From contig JAJFTE010000067.1 of NCBI GenBank assembly GCA_021373175.1, positions 1 to 45,065 of the forward strand: a DNA stretch of 45,065 nucleotides. The letters are read 5' to 3'. Source of the stretch: Actinomycetes bacterium (lineage in GTDB: Bacteria; Actinomycetota; Coriobacteriia; Anaerosomatales; Anaerosomataceae). Shown in pieces: positions 8,961-17,897 of this stretch. The first letter of the stretch is position 1; each line of letters starts with the position of its first letter. The notes beneath the pieces are model-generated. The model searched no databases and was not told the origin of the DNA. It saw nothing but the letters and a program-made list of their open reading frames with translations. Position numbers and translations under genes: made by a program.

Positions 8961-10355
8961 ATGGGAAAGCACGCCGCTCAGCGCTCTCACAGCGTCCTGA
9001 AGGCGCCTCGAGCGGGTCGCTCATCGGGCGTCGGCGCCGTCGTTGAGCCGTCACCACGCCTTCGCGTGCACAAGCAGAACCGTGCTCGTGCAATCAGACG
9101 CGGCGTGCTCGTGGTCGTCATCGTGATCGCGGTCATCGCCGTCGGCGCGGCCGCCTACGCGTACTTCACCATGCGGAGCATCGACAGAACCATCAAGGCG
9201 GGCGTCGGATCGAACGGCCAGACCGTTGCGGCGCTCACAAAGCCGGTCCCGAAGCAACCGTTCACGATCCTGCTCATGGGCAGCGATGCCCGCCCCAAGG
9301 AAGAGGCGGCGCGTGCCGACACCATCATCGTGGCCAGGGTCGATCCTCAGACCAGGCAGGTCTCGATGCTGTCGATCCCTCGCGACACGCGGGTGGAGAT
9401 TCCCGGGCACGGTATAAGCAAGATCAATGCTGCCAACTTCTACGGCGGCGCCGAGGGCGGACCCGCGCTGATGATCAAGACCGTGGAGGGTTTTCTCGGC
9501 ATCAAGGTCAATCACTACATGGAAGTGAACTTCCTCGGATTTCAGAAGGCCGTCGATGCGCTCGGCGGCGTGTGGATCAATGTCGACACGACGATCGATG
9601 ATCCCAAGGCCGCCGGTCACAGCCCGCACCTGCGTGCGCAGCACATCGACAAAGGCTATCAGCTCCTCACCGGTGAGTATGCGCTGACGTACGTGCGCAG
9701 CCGGGCGTTCCCGGACGCGGATTTCACCCGGATGAGACATCAGCAGACGTTCTTCAAGGCCCTGGCCGAGCAATCATCGCGCATCGAGAATCTGCCCAAG
9801 CTGCCGACCATCGCTCGGGAGATGGCGCCGTACACGGCGACCGACATGAGCGTGAACGAGATGCTCGACCTCGTGATGGCACTGAAGGGCATCAACGGCA
9901 ATGATCTGCAGACAGCCACCGTCACCGGCGTCTGGAAGACACCGTACGTCTGGACCGACGAGAAGGAGAAGGCGCGCCTCGTTGCGGCGTTTAACGCTGG
10001 ACGCCCGTTCGACGCGACGTCTACCGTGGGAACCGCGGTGGAGCCGTCGACCGTGAGTGTCACGGTGCGCAACGGCGCCGGGCAGGAGGGCGTGGCCTCT
10101 TCGGCCTCATCGATCCTGAAGTCGGCCGGGTTCGTGATCGGTGAAGTGGGAAACGCGAACCAATTCGTCTACGACAAGACGCTTGTGGTCTACAAGGACG
10201 ACGCGAACAAGGCGGCCGCCGACCTCGTCGCTTCCAAGCTGCCGACCGGCAGCGTCGTCGCGAGCAGGGGCATGTACTCGTTCACCACCGACGTGCTCGT
10301 CGTGGTCGGCAAGGACTGGAAGGCCGCGCTGGCCAACGCAGGAACCGCTCAGTAG
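8961..10355 (+). CDS. LytR-CpsA-Psr (LCP) family ligase with LytR_C domain
   Basis: LCP proteins move finished anionic or capsular polysaccharide from the lipid carrier to peptidoglycan outside the membrane. The 464-residue protein has a basic cytoplasmic N-terminus, one membrane helix at about residues 50-72, and an LCP domain at about 95-250. That domain shows the conserved ILLMGSDAR, SIPRDTRVEIPG and YVRSRAFPDADF with its arginines. The C-terminal part (about 350-455) is a LytR_C domain beginning near VSVTVRNGAGQEGVA. The ATG at 8961 follows an AGAGGA site. Its position right after the WbpE-type gene suggests it attaches the polymer made by this locus. It ends 1 bp from the convergent gene at 10357. 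Confidence 0.9.
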   Translation: MGKHAAQRSHSVLKAPRAGRSSGVGAVVEPSPRLRVHKQNRARAIRRGVLVVVIVIAVIAVGAAAYAYFTMRSIDRTIKAGVGSNGQTVAALTKPVPKQPFTILLMGSDARPKEEAARADTIIVARVDPQTRQVSMLSIPRDTRVEIPGHGISKINAANFYGGAEGGPALMIKTVEGFLGIKVNHYMEVNFLGFQKAVDALGGVWINVDTTIDDPKAAGHSPHLRAQHIDKGYQLLTGEYALTYVRSRAFPDADFTRMRHQQTFFKALAEQSSRIENLPKLPTIAREMAPYTATDMSVNEMLDLVMALKGINGNDLQTATVTGVWKTPYVWTDEKEKARLVAAFNAGRPFDATSTVGTAVEPSTVSVTVRNGAGQEGVASSASSILKSAGFVIGEVGNANQFVYDKTLVVYKDDANKAAADLVASKLPTGSVVASRGMYSFTTDVLVVVGKDWKAALANAGTAQ

Positions 10356-10356
10356 G

Positions 10357-11577
10357 TCAGAGGCCCGCGGCCTGCTCGAGGATGTCGAGCAGGCGTTGCG
10401 CCTGGTCTTCGCGGTCGAAGCGTTCCTCGGCAAGTTGGCGGGCGTTGCGGCCCATGCGCGTGACTTCGTCAGGGTCATCCGCCATCCGCTCGATGACATC
10501 CGCGAGCGCGATACCGTCCCCCGCAGGCACGTAGAACCCGCACTCGCACTCTTCGACGAGCTCCCTTGTCCATCCAGGGGAGTTCACGATCATCGGCCGT
10601 CCGGAAGCGAGCCCGTCGAAGAACTTGTTCGGCGAGTTCGTGGCAAGGATCGGCACGTCCGCGAAGAGCGTCATGAGCACGTCCGCCGAGCGGGTCAGCA
10701 CAGGAACGTCCTTCTTGGGCAGCGGGCCGACGAAGTGCACGTTAGGCAGTCCCTCAACGCCCGCCTGGAGCGCTGGCAGCGACTTGCCGTCCCCTGCGAT
10801 AATGAAGGCGATGTCGTTCCTGCCGCGGTCGTTGAGAATGCGGGCAGCTTCCGGAACGATGTCCTCGACCGCGTTCGACGGACCGATAGCGCCGGCATAG
10901 CCCACGATGAATACATCCGGGCCGATGCCATACGTGCCAAGGAACGCTTCGTCCTTCGGGCCGGGATGGAACAGGTCGAGGTCCGAGCAGTTCGGCACCA
11001 GATGCACGTGTGCCGGTGAAACCCCCTCGGCGATCACCCCGGCGACCATGCCGGGCGAGAGCGCGACCACGTCGGTGGAGTGCCGATACAAGAAACGTTC
11101 AATACCTTTGGCTACGCTCGCGAGTACGCCGGTGCGTTTGAGAGCGCCCATCTGGATGGCGGCTTCTGGCCACAGATCGCGGACCTCGAAGACGAAGGGT
11201 GTGCGCCTGAGAGCAGCGGCGACCCAGCCCGGGATGCCGACCGTGAGCGGCGTCGAGGTCGCGAACACCACGTCGTGCTTACCAGCGCTCAAAGCGAGCC
11301 ATGTTGCGCCGAGCGTGAACAGGATGAACGACCACGTCCGGCGGCCGTAGCCCATGTAGTTCGAGTACCGGACGCGCACCGAACGCACGTGGATGCCCTC
11401 GATGTCGCCATCGACGAACAGGTGTCGTTCGAACTGCTCAGGAAGGCGCGACGAGCTCGTGACGATCGTAACCTCGTGTCCGTCGGCCACCCAGCGCCGA
11501 GCGAACTCGTACGAACGTATCAAGCCGAGGGACGACTCGCGTGTTGCGAAGAACTGGTGGACGTACAGGATGCGCAC
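10357..11577 (-). CDS. Glycosyltransferase family 4 protein, WbuB-like
   Basis: A 406-residue glycosyltransferase on the reverse strand. Its N-terminus MRILYVHQFFATRE and the segments VFEVRDLWPEAAI and VPNCSDLDLFHPG are characteristic of the WbuB-like GT4 group, which often transfers N-acetylated deoxy amino sugars. The donor-domain motif is SPNKFFDGLASGRPMIVNS. It starts with GTG, preceded by GGAGGA 3-8 bp upstream. It lies 10 bp after the UDP-glucose dehydrogenase gene in the same direction and forms a two-gene operon with it. The donor remains unknown. Confidence 0.87.
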   Translation of the reverse strand: MRILYVHQFFATRESSLGLIRSYEFARRWVADGHEVTIVTSSSRLPEQFERHLFVDGDIEGIHVRSVRVRYSNYMGYGRRTWSFILFTLGATWLALSAGKHDVVFATSTPLTVGIPGWVAAALRRTPFVFEVRDLWPEAAIQMGALKRTGVLASVAKGIERFLYRHSTDVVALSPGMVAGVIAEGVSPAHVHLVPNCSDLDLFHPGPKDEAFLGTYGIGPDVFIVGYAGAIGPSNAVEDIVPEAARILNDRGRNDIAFIIAGDGKSLPALQAGVEGLPNVHFVGPLPKKDVPVLTRSADVLMTLFADVPILATNSPNKFFDGLASGRPMIVNSPGWTRELVEECECGFYVPAGDGIALADVIERMADDPDEVTRMGRNARQLAEERFDREDQAQRLLDILEQAAGL

Positions 11578-11587
11578 GGATCCTCCG

Positions 11588-12904
11588 TCAGGCGTTCATG
11601 CCAAAGCGGTGCTCGCCCTTGCGGCCGACCGCCATATAGGTGAGGCCAGCCGCGCGCACGGCGTCAGCGTCGAGGCAGTTGCGGCCGTCGAAGATGATCG
11701 CGGGCCCGGCCATGGCCTGACGAACGCGCTCCCAGTCGAGTTCGCGGAACTCCTGCCACTCGGTGACCACCACGGCCGCCGAGGCACCCTGGAGCGCCTG
11801 CCAGATGTCGGCGACGCGGGCCGCACCCGCGACTGGGAGCTCGCTTGCGATAGGGTCGTAGATGCGGACGGCTGCGCCCTGCTCGGCAAGGAGCGGCACG
11901 ATGTCGAGCGCCGGGGATTCGCGAACATCGTCGGTGTCAGGCTTGAACGCCAGGCCGAGGATGGCGATCGACCGCTCGTGCAGGTCAGGCAGGGCGCGCA
12001 TCACATGCACCACCGGCAGCAGGCGTTGGCGGTTGTTCACCTCGATGACGGATTTCAGCAACGTGAACTGGTAGCCATTGAGCGTCGCGATGAAGTCGAG
12101 CGCTCGCGTGTCCTTGGGGAAACACGAGCCGCCATAGCCGATGCCAGCCTTCAGGAAATCGCGGCCGATGCGCTTGTCCATGCCGATGCCGCGAGAGACG
12201 GCGTCGATGTCGGCGCCGATGCAGTCGCACAGGTTCGCTATCTCGTTGATGAACGAGATCTTCGTCGAGAGGAACGCGTTGCTCGCGTACTTGATCGTCT
12301 CGGCGCTGGCCACGTCGGTTTCCACAAGCGGAGCGTCGATGTCGGCGTACAGCTCGCGCATGAGCGCCCTATCAGCTTCTTCGTCGGCACCGAGCACGAT
12401 GCGATCGGTCTTGAACCAGTCTTCGATGGCCTTGCCCTCGCGCAGGAACTCGGGGTTGGAGACGTAGCCGATGCGCACGACCGCCTCGTCGAGATAGCGG
12501 TGCCGCAGTGCCGCACCGGTGCCCATCGGCACGGTCGACTTCATGACAAGTGTGAAGGGACGGTCGGCTGCTTCGGCAAGCGAGGAGACGACGACGCGGA
12601 CTGCCGAGAGGTCGGCCGCGCCGTTCGGGGCCATCGGCGTGCCGACGGCCACCACGGTGATGTCGCTGATGAGCTCACCCCAGCCCTTCTCGGGCGTGGC
12701 GAACGTGAGGTTCCCGCTGGCCATGCCGCTTGAGAGCAGCTCTTCGATGCCGGGTTCGTAGATGGTGCTCGTGCCCGAAGCGAGCATGTCGACCTTGTCG
12801 CGGTCGATATCCACGCAGGTGACCAAATGGCCCGAGTGTGCGAGGCAGACACCGGTGACGAGTCCGACATAGCCGGTGCCTACGACGGTGACACGAAGGG
12901 GCAT
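11588..12904 (-). CDS. ugd: UDP-glucose 6-dehydrogenase
   Basis: It oxidises UDP-glucose to UDP-glucuronate with two NAD+. The 438-residue protein begins MPLRVTVVGTGYVGLVTGVC, an NAD-binding Rossmann motif. It carries the catalytic cysteine in GIGYGGSCFPKDTRAL and the C-terminal GLAFKPDTDDVRESPA. GGSCFPKD is the Ugd form and differs from the GGHCIPID of the WbpA-type enzyme at 4670, so the two probably act on different UDP-sugars. The start at 12904 has GGAGGTAGCGGTC upstream. A longer reverse frame to 13828 runs through an unrelated gene and is rejected. It supplies uronic acid for the polysaccharide. Confidence 0.92.
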   Translation of the reverse strand: MPLRVTVVGTGYVGLVTGVCLAHSGHLVTCVDIDRDKVDMLASGTSTIYEPGIEELLSSGMASGNLTFATPEKGWGELISDITVVAVGTPMAPNGAADLSAVRVVVSSLAEAADRPFTLVMKSTVPMGTGAALRHRYLDEAVVRIGYVSNPEFLREGKAIEDWFKTDRIVLGADEEADRALMRELYADIDAPLVETDVASAETIKYASNAFLSTKISFINEIANLCDCIGADIDAVSRGIGMDKRIGRDFLKAGIGYGGSCFPKDTRALDFIATLNGYQFTLLKSVIEVNNRQRLLPVVHVMRALPDLHERSIAILGLAFKPDTDDVRESPALDIVPLLAEQGAAVRIYDPIASELPVAGAARVADIWQALQGASAAVVVTEWQEFRELDWERVRQAMAGPAIIFDGRNCLDADAVRAAGLTYMAVGRKGEHRFGMNA

Positions 12905-13021
12905 GACCGCTACCTCCAGAAGTCGGGGCGCGCATACGAGCGCCGTGCCAAAGCGTACCATACGACGCTGCTGGCGGCCGGTGCGGCGGGCGTGCGTCAC
13001 CCTCCGGTTGACTCGGCGTGA

Positions 13022-13051
13022 TTGCGCGCGGTGAGCGGCTGCTGCTAAGGT
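13022..13051 (+). promoter_or_regulatory. Candidate promoter giving a leaderless transcript
   Basis: TTGCGC (13022-13027) and TAAGGT (13046-13051) are 18 bp apart. Six bases separate the -10 box from the ATG at 13058, so the predicted transcription start falls on the start codon. The gene has no Shine-Dalgarno sequence, which agrees. The rest of the 153-bp divergent gap (12905-13057) shows no other clear element. Confidence 0.4.
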
Positions 13052-13057
13052 CGGTCC

Positions 13058-14290
13058 ATGCGAATCCTCCAGGTAGCTCCAGTGCCATACGAGATCGGCG
13101 GCGTTGACACCGGCGGTATTGCGACGCACGTGTGGAGTCTCGCTCGACATCTGGCGGCCGATGGCCACGATGTGGCCGTGCTCGCCGACAATCGTCCCTA
13201 CCGGGGCACCTTCCCCGACGGCGTGAACGGTGTTGCTGTGTACCCTACCCGCGGCTTCACTGGCGCCCGTCGCAACGCGGCGCTCCTGAATCCTGCAGTG
13301 CTGCTCGCGTGTGTCCGGGCGAAACGCCAGTTGGGCCCCGGTTGGAGCTGGCGCTGGGTTCTCGGTGCGGTCGCGGCGTTCGATCAGGTCATACGCGACT
13401 TCCGACCCGAGGTCATCCACGTGCACGGCACCGAGGGCCGGCTCGCCGTTGCGCTTGTCGCACCGCGAAGCCGCGCCCGCGTCATCGCGACGACTCACTC
13501 CACGCACTACATCGTGCATCCCGAGCCCGACGTCCGGGACGAGCGCAAGGCGCTCGTCGAGCGGAATCTTGAGCGGCTCGATGAGCTGGTATTCGTGAGC
13601 CGGTTTTTGGAGGAGCGCTACCGGATGCTCTTTCCGGGGGCGATCGCGCGCATGCGAACGCACGTCGTGCCCAACCCCGTTGATGCCGCACTGTACGCTC
13701 CCGTCGACCGCGCGACCGCGCGAGCGCGGCTCGGCGTGGCCCCGGACGCTCGCGTTGCACTCTTTGTCGGGAAGCTCATCCCTGTGAAGGCACCGACCGC
13801 GTTCGCCGAAGCGCTCGGGATCCTGCACGCACGCGGGATGGCGGTCCAGGGCTTGATGGTAGGGGATGGTCCCGAGGCGGCCGCCGTCCTGGCGGTGCTC
13901 GAACGAGACGGTTCGGCCGATCTTGTCCGGCTCGAGGGCCTAAGAGCGCAAGATGAGCTTGGCGTGTACTATGGCGCCGCTGATGTATTCGTGCTGCCAA
14001 GCCTCATGGAGAGTTTTGGGTTGGTGGCCACCGAGGCGATGCTCAGCGGCTGTCCGGTCGTGGGCACGCCGGCCGTGCTGCCCGAAGTCGTTCCGGAGTT
14101 CGCCGGAATCTACATTCCCACGCACGATGCGCTACCTCTGGCCGACGCGATCGCTTGCGCATTGGACACGCAATGGGACCGCGCCGCGATCAGGAAGTGG
14201 GCGCTCGGCTTCGACTGGAACGCACGACTCGCGGAGTTCGAGGCGCTGTACGCCGGAACGCTCGCCGGTGAGGCGTGTTCCGGTTCCTGA
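13058..14290 (+). CDS. Glycosyltransferase family 4 protein
   Basis: A 410-residue GT4 enzyme. Near the N-terminus GGVDTGGIATHVWSLARHL is the glycine-rich nucleotide-sugar loop, followed by VIHVHGTEG and TTHSTHY on the acceptor side. FVGKLIPVKAPTAFAEAL, VGDGPEAAA and LMESFGLVATEAMLSGCPVV form the donor site with both conserved glutamates. The start codon appears leaderless. It is transcribed divergently from ugd and followed 48 bp later by another glycosyltransferase. Its role in surface polysaccharide assembly is inferred from context. Confidence 0.88.
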   Translation: MRILQVAPVPYEIGGVDTGGIATHVWSLARHLAADGHDVAVLADNRPYRGTFPDGVNGVAVYPTRGFTGARRNAALLNPAVLLACVRAKRQLGPGWSWRWVLGAVAAFDQVIRDFRPEVIHVHGTEGRLAVALVAPRSRARVIATTHSTHYIVHPEPDVRDERKALVERNLERLDELVFVSRFLEERYRMLFPGAIARMRTHVVPNPVDAALYAPVDRATARARLGVAPDARVALFVGKLIPVKAPTAFAEALGILHARGMAVQGLMVGDGPEAAAVLAVLERDGSADLVRLEGLRAQDELGVYYGAADVFVLPSLMESFGLVATEAMLSGCPVVGTPAVLPEVVPEFAGIYIPTHDALPLADAIACALDTQWDRAAIRKWALGFDWNARLAEFEALYAGTLAGEACSGS

Positions 14291-14300
14291 GATACAATGT

Positions 14301-14318
14301 GCGGGTCCTGGTACCCGC
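14301..14318 (+). repeat. Small hairpin in the leader of the next glycosyltransferase
   Basis: GCGGGT (14301-14306) and ACCCGC (14313-14318) form a 6-bp stem with a 6-base loop. It lies between a TACAAT box (14293-14298) and the GACAGGAG ribosome-binding region of the gene at 14339. It may be a weak attenuator or chance in GC-rich DNA. Confidence 0.25.
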
Positions 14319-14338
14319 TGCGCCCGACAGGAGACTTG

Positions 14339-15538
14339 ATGCGCATCGGTATGATGCTTCCGAACATGCCTTTCCCCCCCGACATCCGAGTGGAAAAGGA
14401 GGCACAGGTACTGGCCGCAGCCGGACACAAGGTCGTGCTCCTGTGTCGCGGTGACGGTCGGCAGCCGGCGGTAGAGCAATTCGGCCCCATCACGGTCATC
14501 AGGCATCGTGTCCACCCCCGACACCCGATGCGGCGGCGCATCGACTCGCTGACGTATCTGCTTACGATGGGCTCGCCGTCGTGGCGGCGCGCCATGGAGT
14601 CGCTCGTGACCGAGCACGGCGTAGAGGCGCTCCATCTGCATGACCTCGCTTACGCGCCGTCCGCGATCGGGGCAGCGCGCACGGCGGGCGTGCCGCTCGT
14701 CATGGACCTGCACGAGAACTACCCGGCCGCCATCGCCCAGTGGAAACGCGGGTGGCTCACGCGCGTCACCTTCTCCCCGGCGCGGGCGGCACGTCTCGAA
14801 CGCCGCGCGGTGCGCACGGTCGATCGCGTTGTTGTCGTCGTCGATGAAGCGAAGACGCGCGTCGTAGGCCTGGGCGCCGATCCGGAACGGGTCTTCGTGT
14901 TCGGCAACGCCGAGCCAAAGTCGCTCGTTCCCCCCGAGCCACTGCCGCTCGACTTCACCTCTGGCGCGCGTCTCGTGTACGTGGGCGGGATCGCGCGCCA
15001 TCGCGGGCTTGATACCGTCATCGCGGCGATGCCCGCGATCCGAGCGGCGGACCCGTTCGCTGAGCTGACCATCGTCGGCGACGGCGACGCGCTCGCCTCG
15101 CTCAAGCAGCAGGTCGCCGATCTTGGGCTCGAGGGAGTGGTCCGCTTCACGGGCCGCCTGCCCAAGGACGAAGCGATGGCGTACGTGGCCGAGGCGAACA
15201 TCGCGCTCGTTCCGCATCATCGGTCGGCGCACACCGATTCGACGATTCCTCACAAGCTGTTCCAATATATGGCGCTTGGACGCCCCGTTCTCGTGAGCGA
15301 TTGCACGCCGCTTACGCGCATCGTCTCGGAGACGGGCTCGGGGCTTGTCTTCGCGGCGGGCGACTCGGCAGACCTTGCGCGCCAGGTGCAGGCGCTCTCG
15401 AACCCCGCTCGTGCCGCCGAGATGGCCGCCGCCGGGCGCGCAGCCGTGCTCGATCGCTGGAATCTGGAGTCCGAGGGAGTCGCGCTTCAGGAGCTCTATC
15501 GGCAGCTGAGTGACGTATCCAGCGGGTCAGCATGCTGA
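14339..15538 (+). CDS. Glycosyltransferase family 4 protein
   Basis: A 399-residue glycosyltransferase opening with MRIGMMLPNMPFPPDIRVEK, close to the start of many WcaL/WfbV-like GT4 enzymes. LHLHDLAYAP and MDLHENYPA are acceptor-side motifs, and YVGGIARHRGLDTVI and IVGDGDALAS lie in the donor domain. The usual E-x7-E motif is replaced by IPHKLFQYMALGRPVLVSD, as in several GT4 subfamilies. The ATG at 14339 has ACAGGAG upstream. The stop overlaps the start of the flippase gene by 7 bp, so the two are likely coupled. Confidence 0.88.
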   Translation: MRIGMMLPNMPFPPDIRVEKEAQVLAAAGHKVVLLCRGDGRQPAVEQFGPITVIRHRVHPRHPMRRRIDSLTYLLTMGSPSWRRAMESLVTEHGVEALHLHDLAYAPSAIGAARTAGVPLVMDLHENYPAAIAQWKRGWLTRVTFSPARAARLERRAVRTVDRVVVVVDEAKTRVVGLGADPERVFVFGNAEPKSLVPPEPLPLDFTSGARLVYVGGIARHRGLDTVIAAMPAIRAADPFAELTIVGDGDALASLKQQVADLGLEGVVRFTGRLPKDEAMAYVAEANIALVPHHRSAHTDSTIPHKLFQYMALGRPVLVSDCTPLTRIVSETGSGLVFAAGDSADLARQVQALSNPARAAEMAAAGRAAVLDRWNLESEGVALQELYRQLSDVSSGSAC

Positions 15539-17028
15539 AGAAGATCCTCAGAACCGCGGGGACCGACGCACTCAAGTACTTCCCGGTGCGACTCGTTCCC
15601 GCGCTTACGGCGCTCGTCACCGTCCCGGTGTTCTCACGCCTGATCGCTCGCGCCGATTACGGCGACTTCTATCTTGTGAACTCCGCGGTGTCTCTCACGG
15701 CTACGTTCGCCACGGCGTGGCTCAACGCGTCGATCGTGCGCTTTTACTGGGCCGAGGAAAAAGAAGGCCGCCTCGACGAGTACGTTTCTACCGTCGTGTG
15801 GCTCTCGTTCGCGGTGTTGCTCGCCGGGGCAGCCGTACTCGGCGTCGTCTTCCTTGTGCTGCGCGACTCGTTCCCCCAGACGCTCTCACGCCTCGTCCCC
15901 GTCGCGCTTGCGGGTCTCGTGATGGGGCAGTTCGTGGGAATCATGCAGCAGCTGCTGCGCGCCGCGAACAAGCCTTCGAAATACGCGATCCTCTCGGTGA
16001 TCTCGAACCTCATCGCCACGGCGCTCGGCGTCTTCTTCGTTGCGGTCTCCCACTGGGGTTCGCTCGGCATCCTGGTTGGCGTGGTCGTCGGCAATGCGTT
16101 CATGCTGCCGCTTGCGCTGCGGTATGCGCGTGCCGAGGGGAGCATCTCAGTCCGGCACTTCAGAGCCAACACCGCGCGTGAGTTCGCCGTCTACGGTATT
16201 CCGATGATCCCGGCAGCGATCTCGTCGTGGGTCCTCGTGCTTTCAGACCGTTACATCATCGGCCTGACGCAAAGCGTGAGCGACCTCGGCTTGTACGGGA
16301 CGGCGTACGGCCTTGGCGACAAGCTCATGGGCCTCGTCACCGCGCCGCTGCTCATCGCGATCGGCCCCGTGCTCATCCAGACGTTCGAGCGCGAAGGTCC
16401 CAAGCTCGCGCAGCAAGTGCAAACGCAGCTTACCCGCTACTACGCGATGGTGACCGTCCCGCTCGTCTTTGGTCTGATCGTGCTCTCCAAGAACTTCATG
16501 CAGGTCTTTGTCGGCCCGCTCTATCGTTCGGCGTACGGCGTTCTGCCCATCGTCGCCGCCGGTGTGATGCTCTACGGAGTCTCGCAAATCGCTAGCAACG
16601 GGCTCGCGCTGCACAAGAAGACGGTGATCATCATGCAGAACACGCTCATCGCGGCGGCTGTGCAGGTGTCGCTGAACCTTGTGCTCGTCCCGAGGTATGG
16701 CTATCCGGTGGCCGCCTGGACCACGCTGTTTTCGTACGCGCTCATTCTTCTCCTCGCGTGGATACGTAGCAGGCCCTATCTGGCATGGCGCCTGCCCGTG
16801 GCGGATCTCGTCAGGATCGCGGCCGCGTCTTGCGTCATGGCCGTTGTGGTTGCTGTCGCGGGGCGCGCGCTGCCGGTGAACTTTGGGACGCTTCTTGCCG
16901 AGATCCTGCTTGGCGTTATCGCGTACGCCTTCACGCTTTGGGCCGTCCGGGGGCTGCGCGCCGATGAGATCGACTTCGCTCGCGAGATCGCCGCGTCCAT
17001 CGGTCGGCGTCTGCACCTGCGCGGCTAG
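15532..17028 (+). CDS. Polysaccharide flippase, MOP superfamily (Wzx-like)
   Basis: A 498-residue integral membrane protein with about 12-14 hydrophobic helices, of the MOP/polysaccharide-synthase type that flips undecaprenyl-linked repeat units outward. The N-terminal segment VPVFSRLIARADYGDFYLVN and the central GIPMIPAAISSWVLVLSDRY followed by GLYGTAYGLGDKL are family signatures. It overlaps the upstream glycosyltransferase by 7 bp. With the polymerase-like gene at 22746 and the Wzz-like gene at 24139 it makes up a Wzx/Wzy-dependent export system. A 230-bp gap with a hairpin and a promoter follows. Confidence 0.9.
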   Translation: MLKKILRTAGTDALKYFPVRLVPALTALVTVPVFSRLIARADYGDFYLVNSAVSLTATFATAWLNASIVRFYWAEEKEGRLDEYVSTVVWLSFAVLLAGAAVLGVVFLVLRDSFPQTLSRLVPVALAGLVMGQFVGIMQQLLRAANKPSKYAILSVISNLIATALGVFFVAVSHWGSLGILVGVVVGNAFMLPLALRYARAEGSISVRHFRANTAREFAVYGIPMIPAAISSWVLVLSDRYIIGLTQSVSDLGLYGTAYGLGDKLMGLVTAPLLIAIGPVLIQTFEREGPKLAQQVQTQLTRYYAMVTVPLVFGLIVLSKNFMQVFVGPLYRSAYGVLPIVAAGVMLYGVSQIASNGLALHKKTVIIMQNTLIAAAVQVSLNLVLVPRYGYPVAAWTTLFSYALILLLAWIRSRPYLAWRLPVADLVRIAAASCVMAVVVAVAGRALPVNFGTLLAEILLGVIAYAFTLWAVRGLRADEIDFAREIAASIGRRLHLRG

Positions 17029-17103
17029 CGGACACGCCCAAGGCGTTAAAACGCAGGTAGGAGACAGCGGTCGATGCGCGGCCGAGCTCACCGGCGCGGC
17101 TAC

Positions 17104-17136
17104 CTCCGCCGCAGGTCGCGTCTGCCGTCGGCGGAG
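17104..17136 (+). terminator. Hairpin downstream of the flippase gene, possible terminator
   Basis: CTCCGCCG (17104-17111) pairs with CGGCGGAG (17129-17136), and an inner GCAG/CTGC pair extends the structure. No T-tract follows, so termination is uncertain. It lies in the 230-bp gap (17029-17258) before a new promoter. Confidence 0.4.
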
Positions 17137-17189
17137 GGCTCAAGCTCTGGCGGTCCGGTCGTTCGGGTTGTCGGGTTGCGGCCGTGTCG

Positions 17190-17219
17190 TTGCTAAGCTT
17201 CTCGGAACCTGGCTATGAT
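17190..17219 (+). promoter_or_regulatory. Candidate promoter for the deacetylase/acyltransferase operon
   Basis: TTGCTA (17190-17195), an 18-bp spacer and TATGAT (17214-17219) precede the PIG-L gene start by about 40 bp. This is one of the better sigma70-like matches in the window. Confidence 0.55.
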
Positions 17220-17258
17220 AGCGGAGTTGTGCTCTCGACGACATGCGAGGTCGTACCC

Positions 17259-17888
17259 ATGCGCAAGGTCCTTGTGCTTGCCCCTCACACCGATGATGCC
17301 GAGATCGGTTGCGGTGGAACGCTGGCGCGCTTTGTTGAAGAAGGCAAAGAGATCTACGTCGCAGCCTTCTCGACAGCCGAGGACTCCCTACCCCCGGGTG
17401 CACCTCCCGGACTGTTGCGCGACGAGTTCCACGCCGCGATGGATCTGCTCGGCGTGCCACGCGATCGACGCTTCGTGTACGACTACCGTGTGCGCCAGCT
17501 CTCGTACCATCGCCAGGAAGTCCTCGAGGAACTAGTTCGGCTGCGCGACCTGATTCGCCCGGACACGGTGCTCGTACCTTCTTCCAACGACGTCCATCAG
17601 GATCATCAGGTCGTCTCGAACGAGGTGGCGCGTGCGTTTCGAGACTGCACCGTTCTCGGCTACGAACTGCCCTGGAACCACTACACCTTCGCTACGCATG
17701 CGTTCGTCACCCTCGAGCAGCGTCACTTAGACATGAAGTGGAAGGCACTCCAGGTTTACAAGTCTCAGCTTCAACTTGGGCGCCCATATTTCAGCTGGGA
17801 GCTGATCGAGGGTCTGGCTCGAGTGCGCGGTGTGCAGGTCCATTCCGAGTTCGCCGAGGCCTTCGAGGTCATTCGCTACAAGATCTAG
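17259..17888 (+). CDS. PIG-L/LmbE family N-deacetylase
   Basis: A 209-residue zinc hydrolase of the family that removes acetyl from GlcNAc-containing substrates (PIG-L, MshB, BshB). The metal site is visible as APHTDDAEIGCGG with His10, Asp12 and Asp13, plus DVHQDHQ with His113 and His116. The ATG at 17259 (MRKVLVLAPH) is chosen because the motif normally sits near residue 10; the frame opens upstream at 17184. It is followed after 9 bp by an LpxD-type acyltransferase, so a deacetylate-then-reacylate role on an amino sugar is the natural inference. The exact substrate is not readable. Confidence 0.88.
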   Translation: MRKVLVLAPHTDDAEIGCGGTLARFVEEGKEIYVAAFSTAEDSLPPGAPPGLLRDEFHAAMDLLGVPRDRRFVYDYRVRQLSYHRQEVLEELVRLRDLIRPDTVLVPSSNDVHQDHQVVSNEVARAFRDCTVLGYELPWNHYTFATHAFVTLEQRHLDMKWKALQVYKSQLQLGRPYFSWELIEGLARVRGVQVHSEFAEAFEVIRYKI

Positions 17889-17897
17889 GGAGCAGGC

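Noticed and set aside
12905-13828. N-terminal extension of the ugd frame by about 300 codons
   Set aside because: It runs through the divergent promoter region and an unrelated glycosyltransferase gene. The start at 12904 has a good ribosome-binding site and the Rossmann motif right after it.
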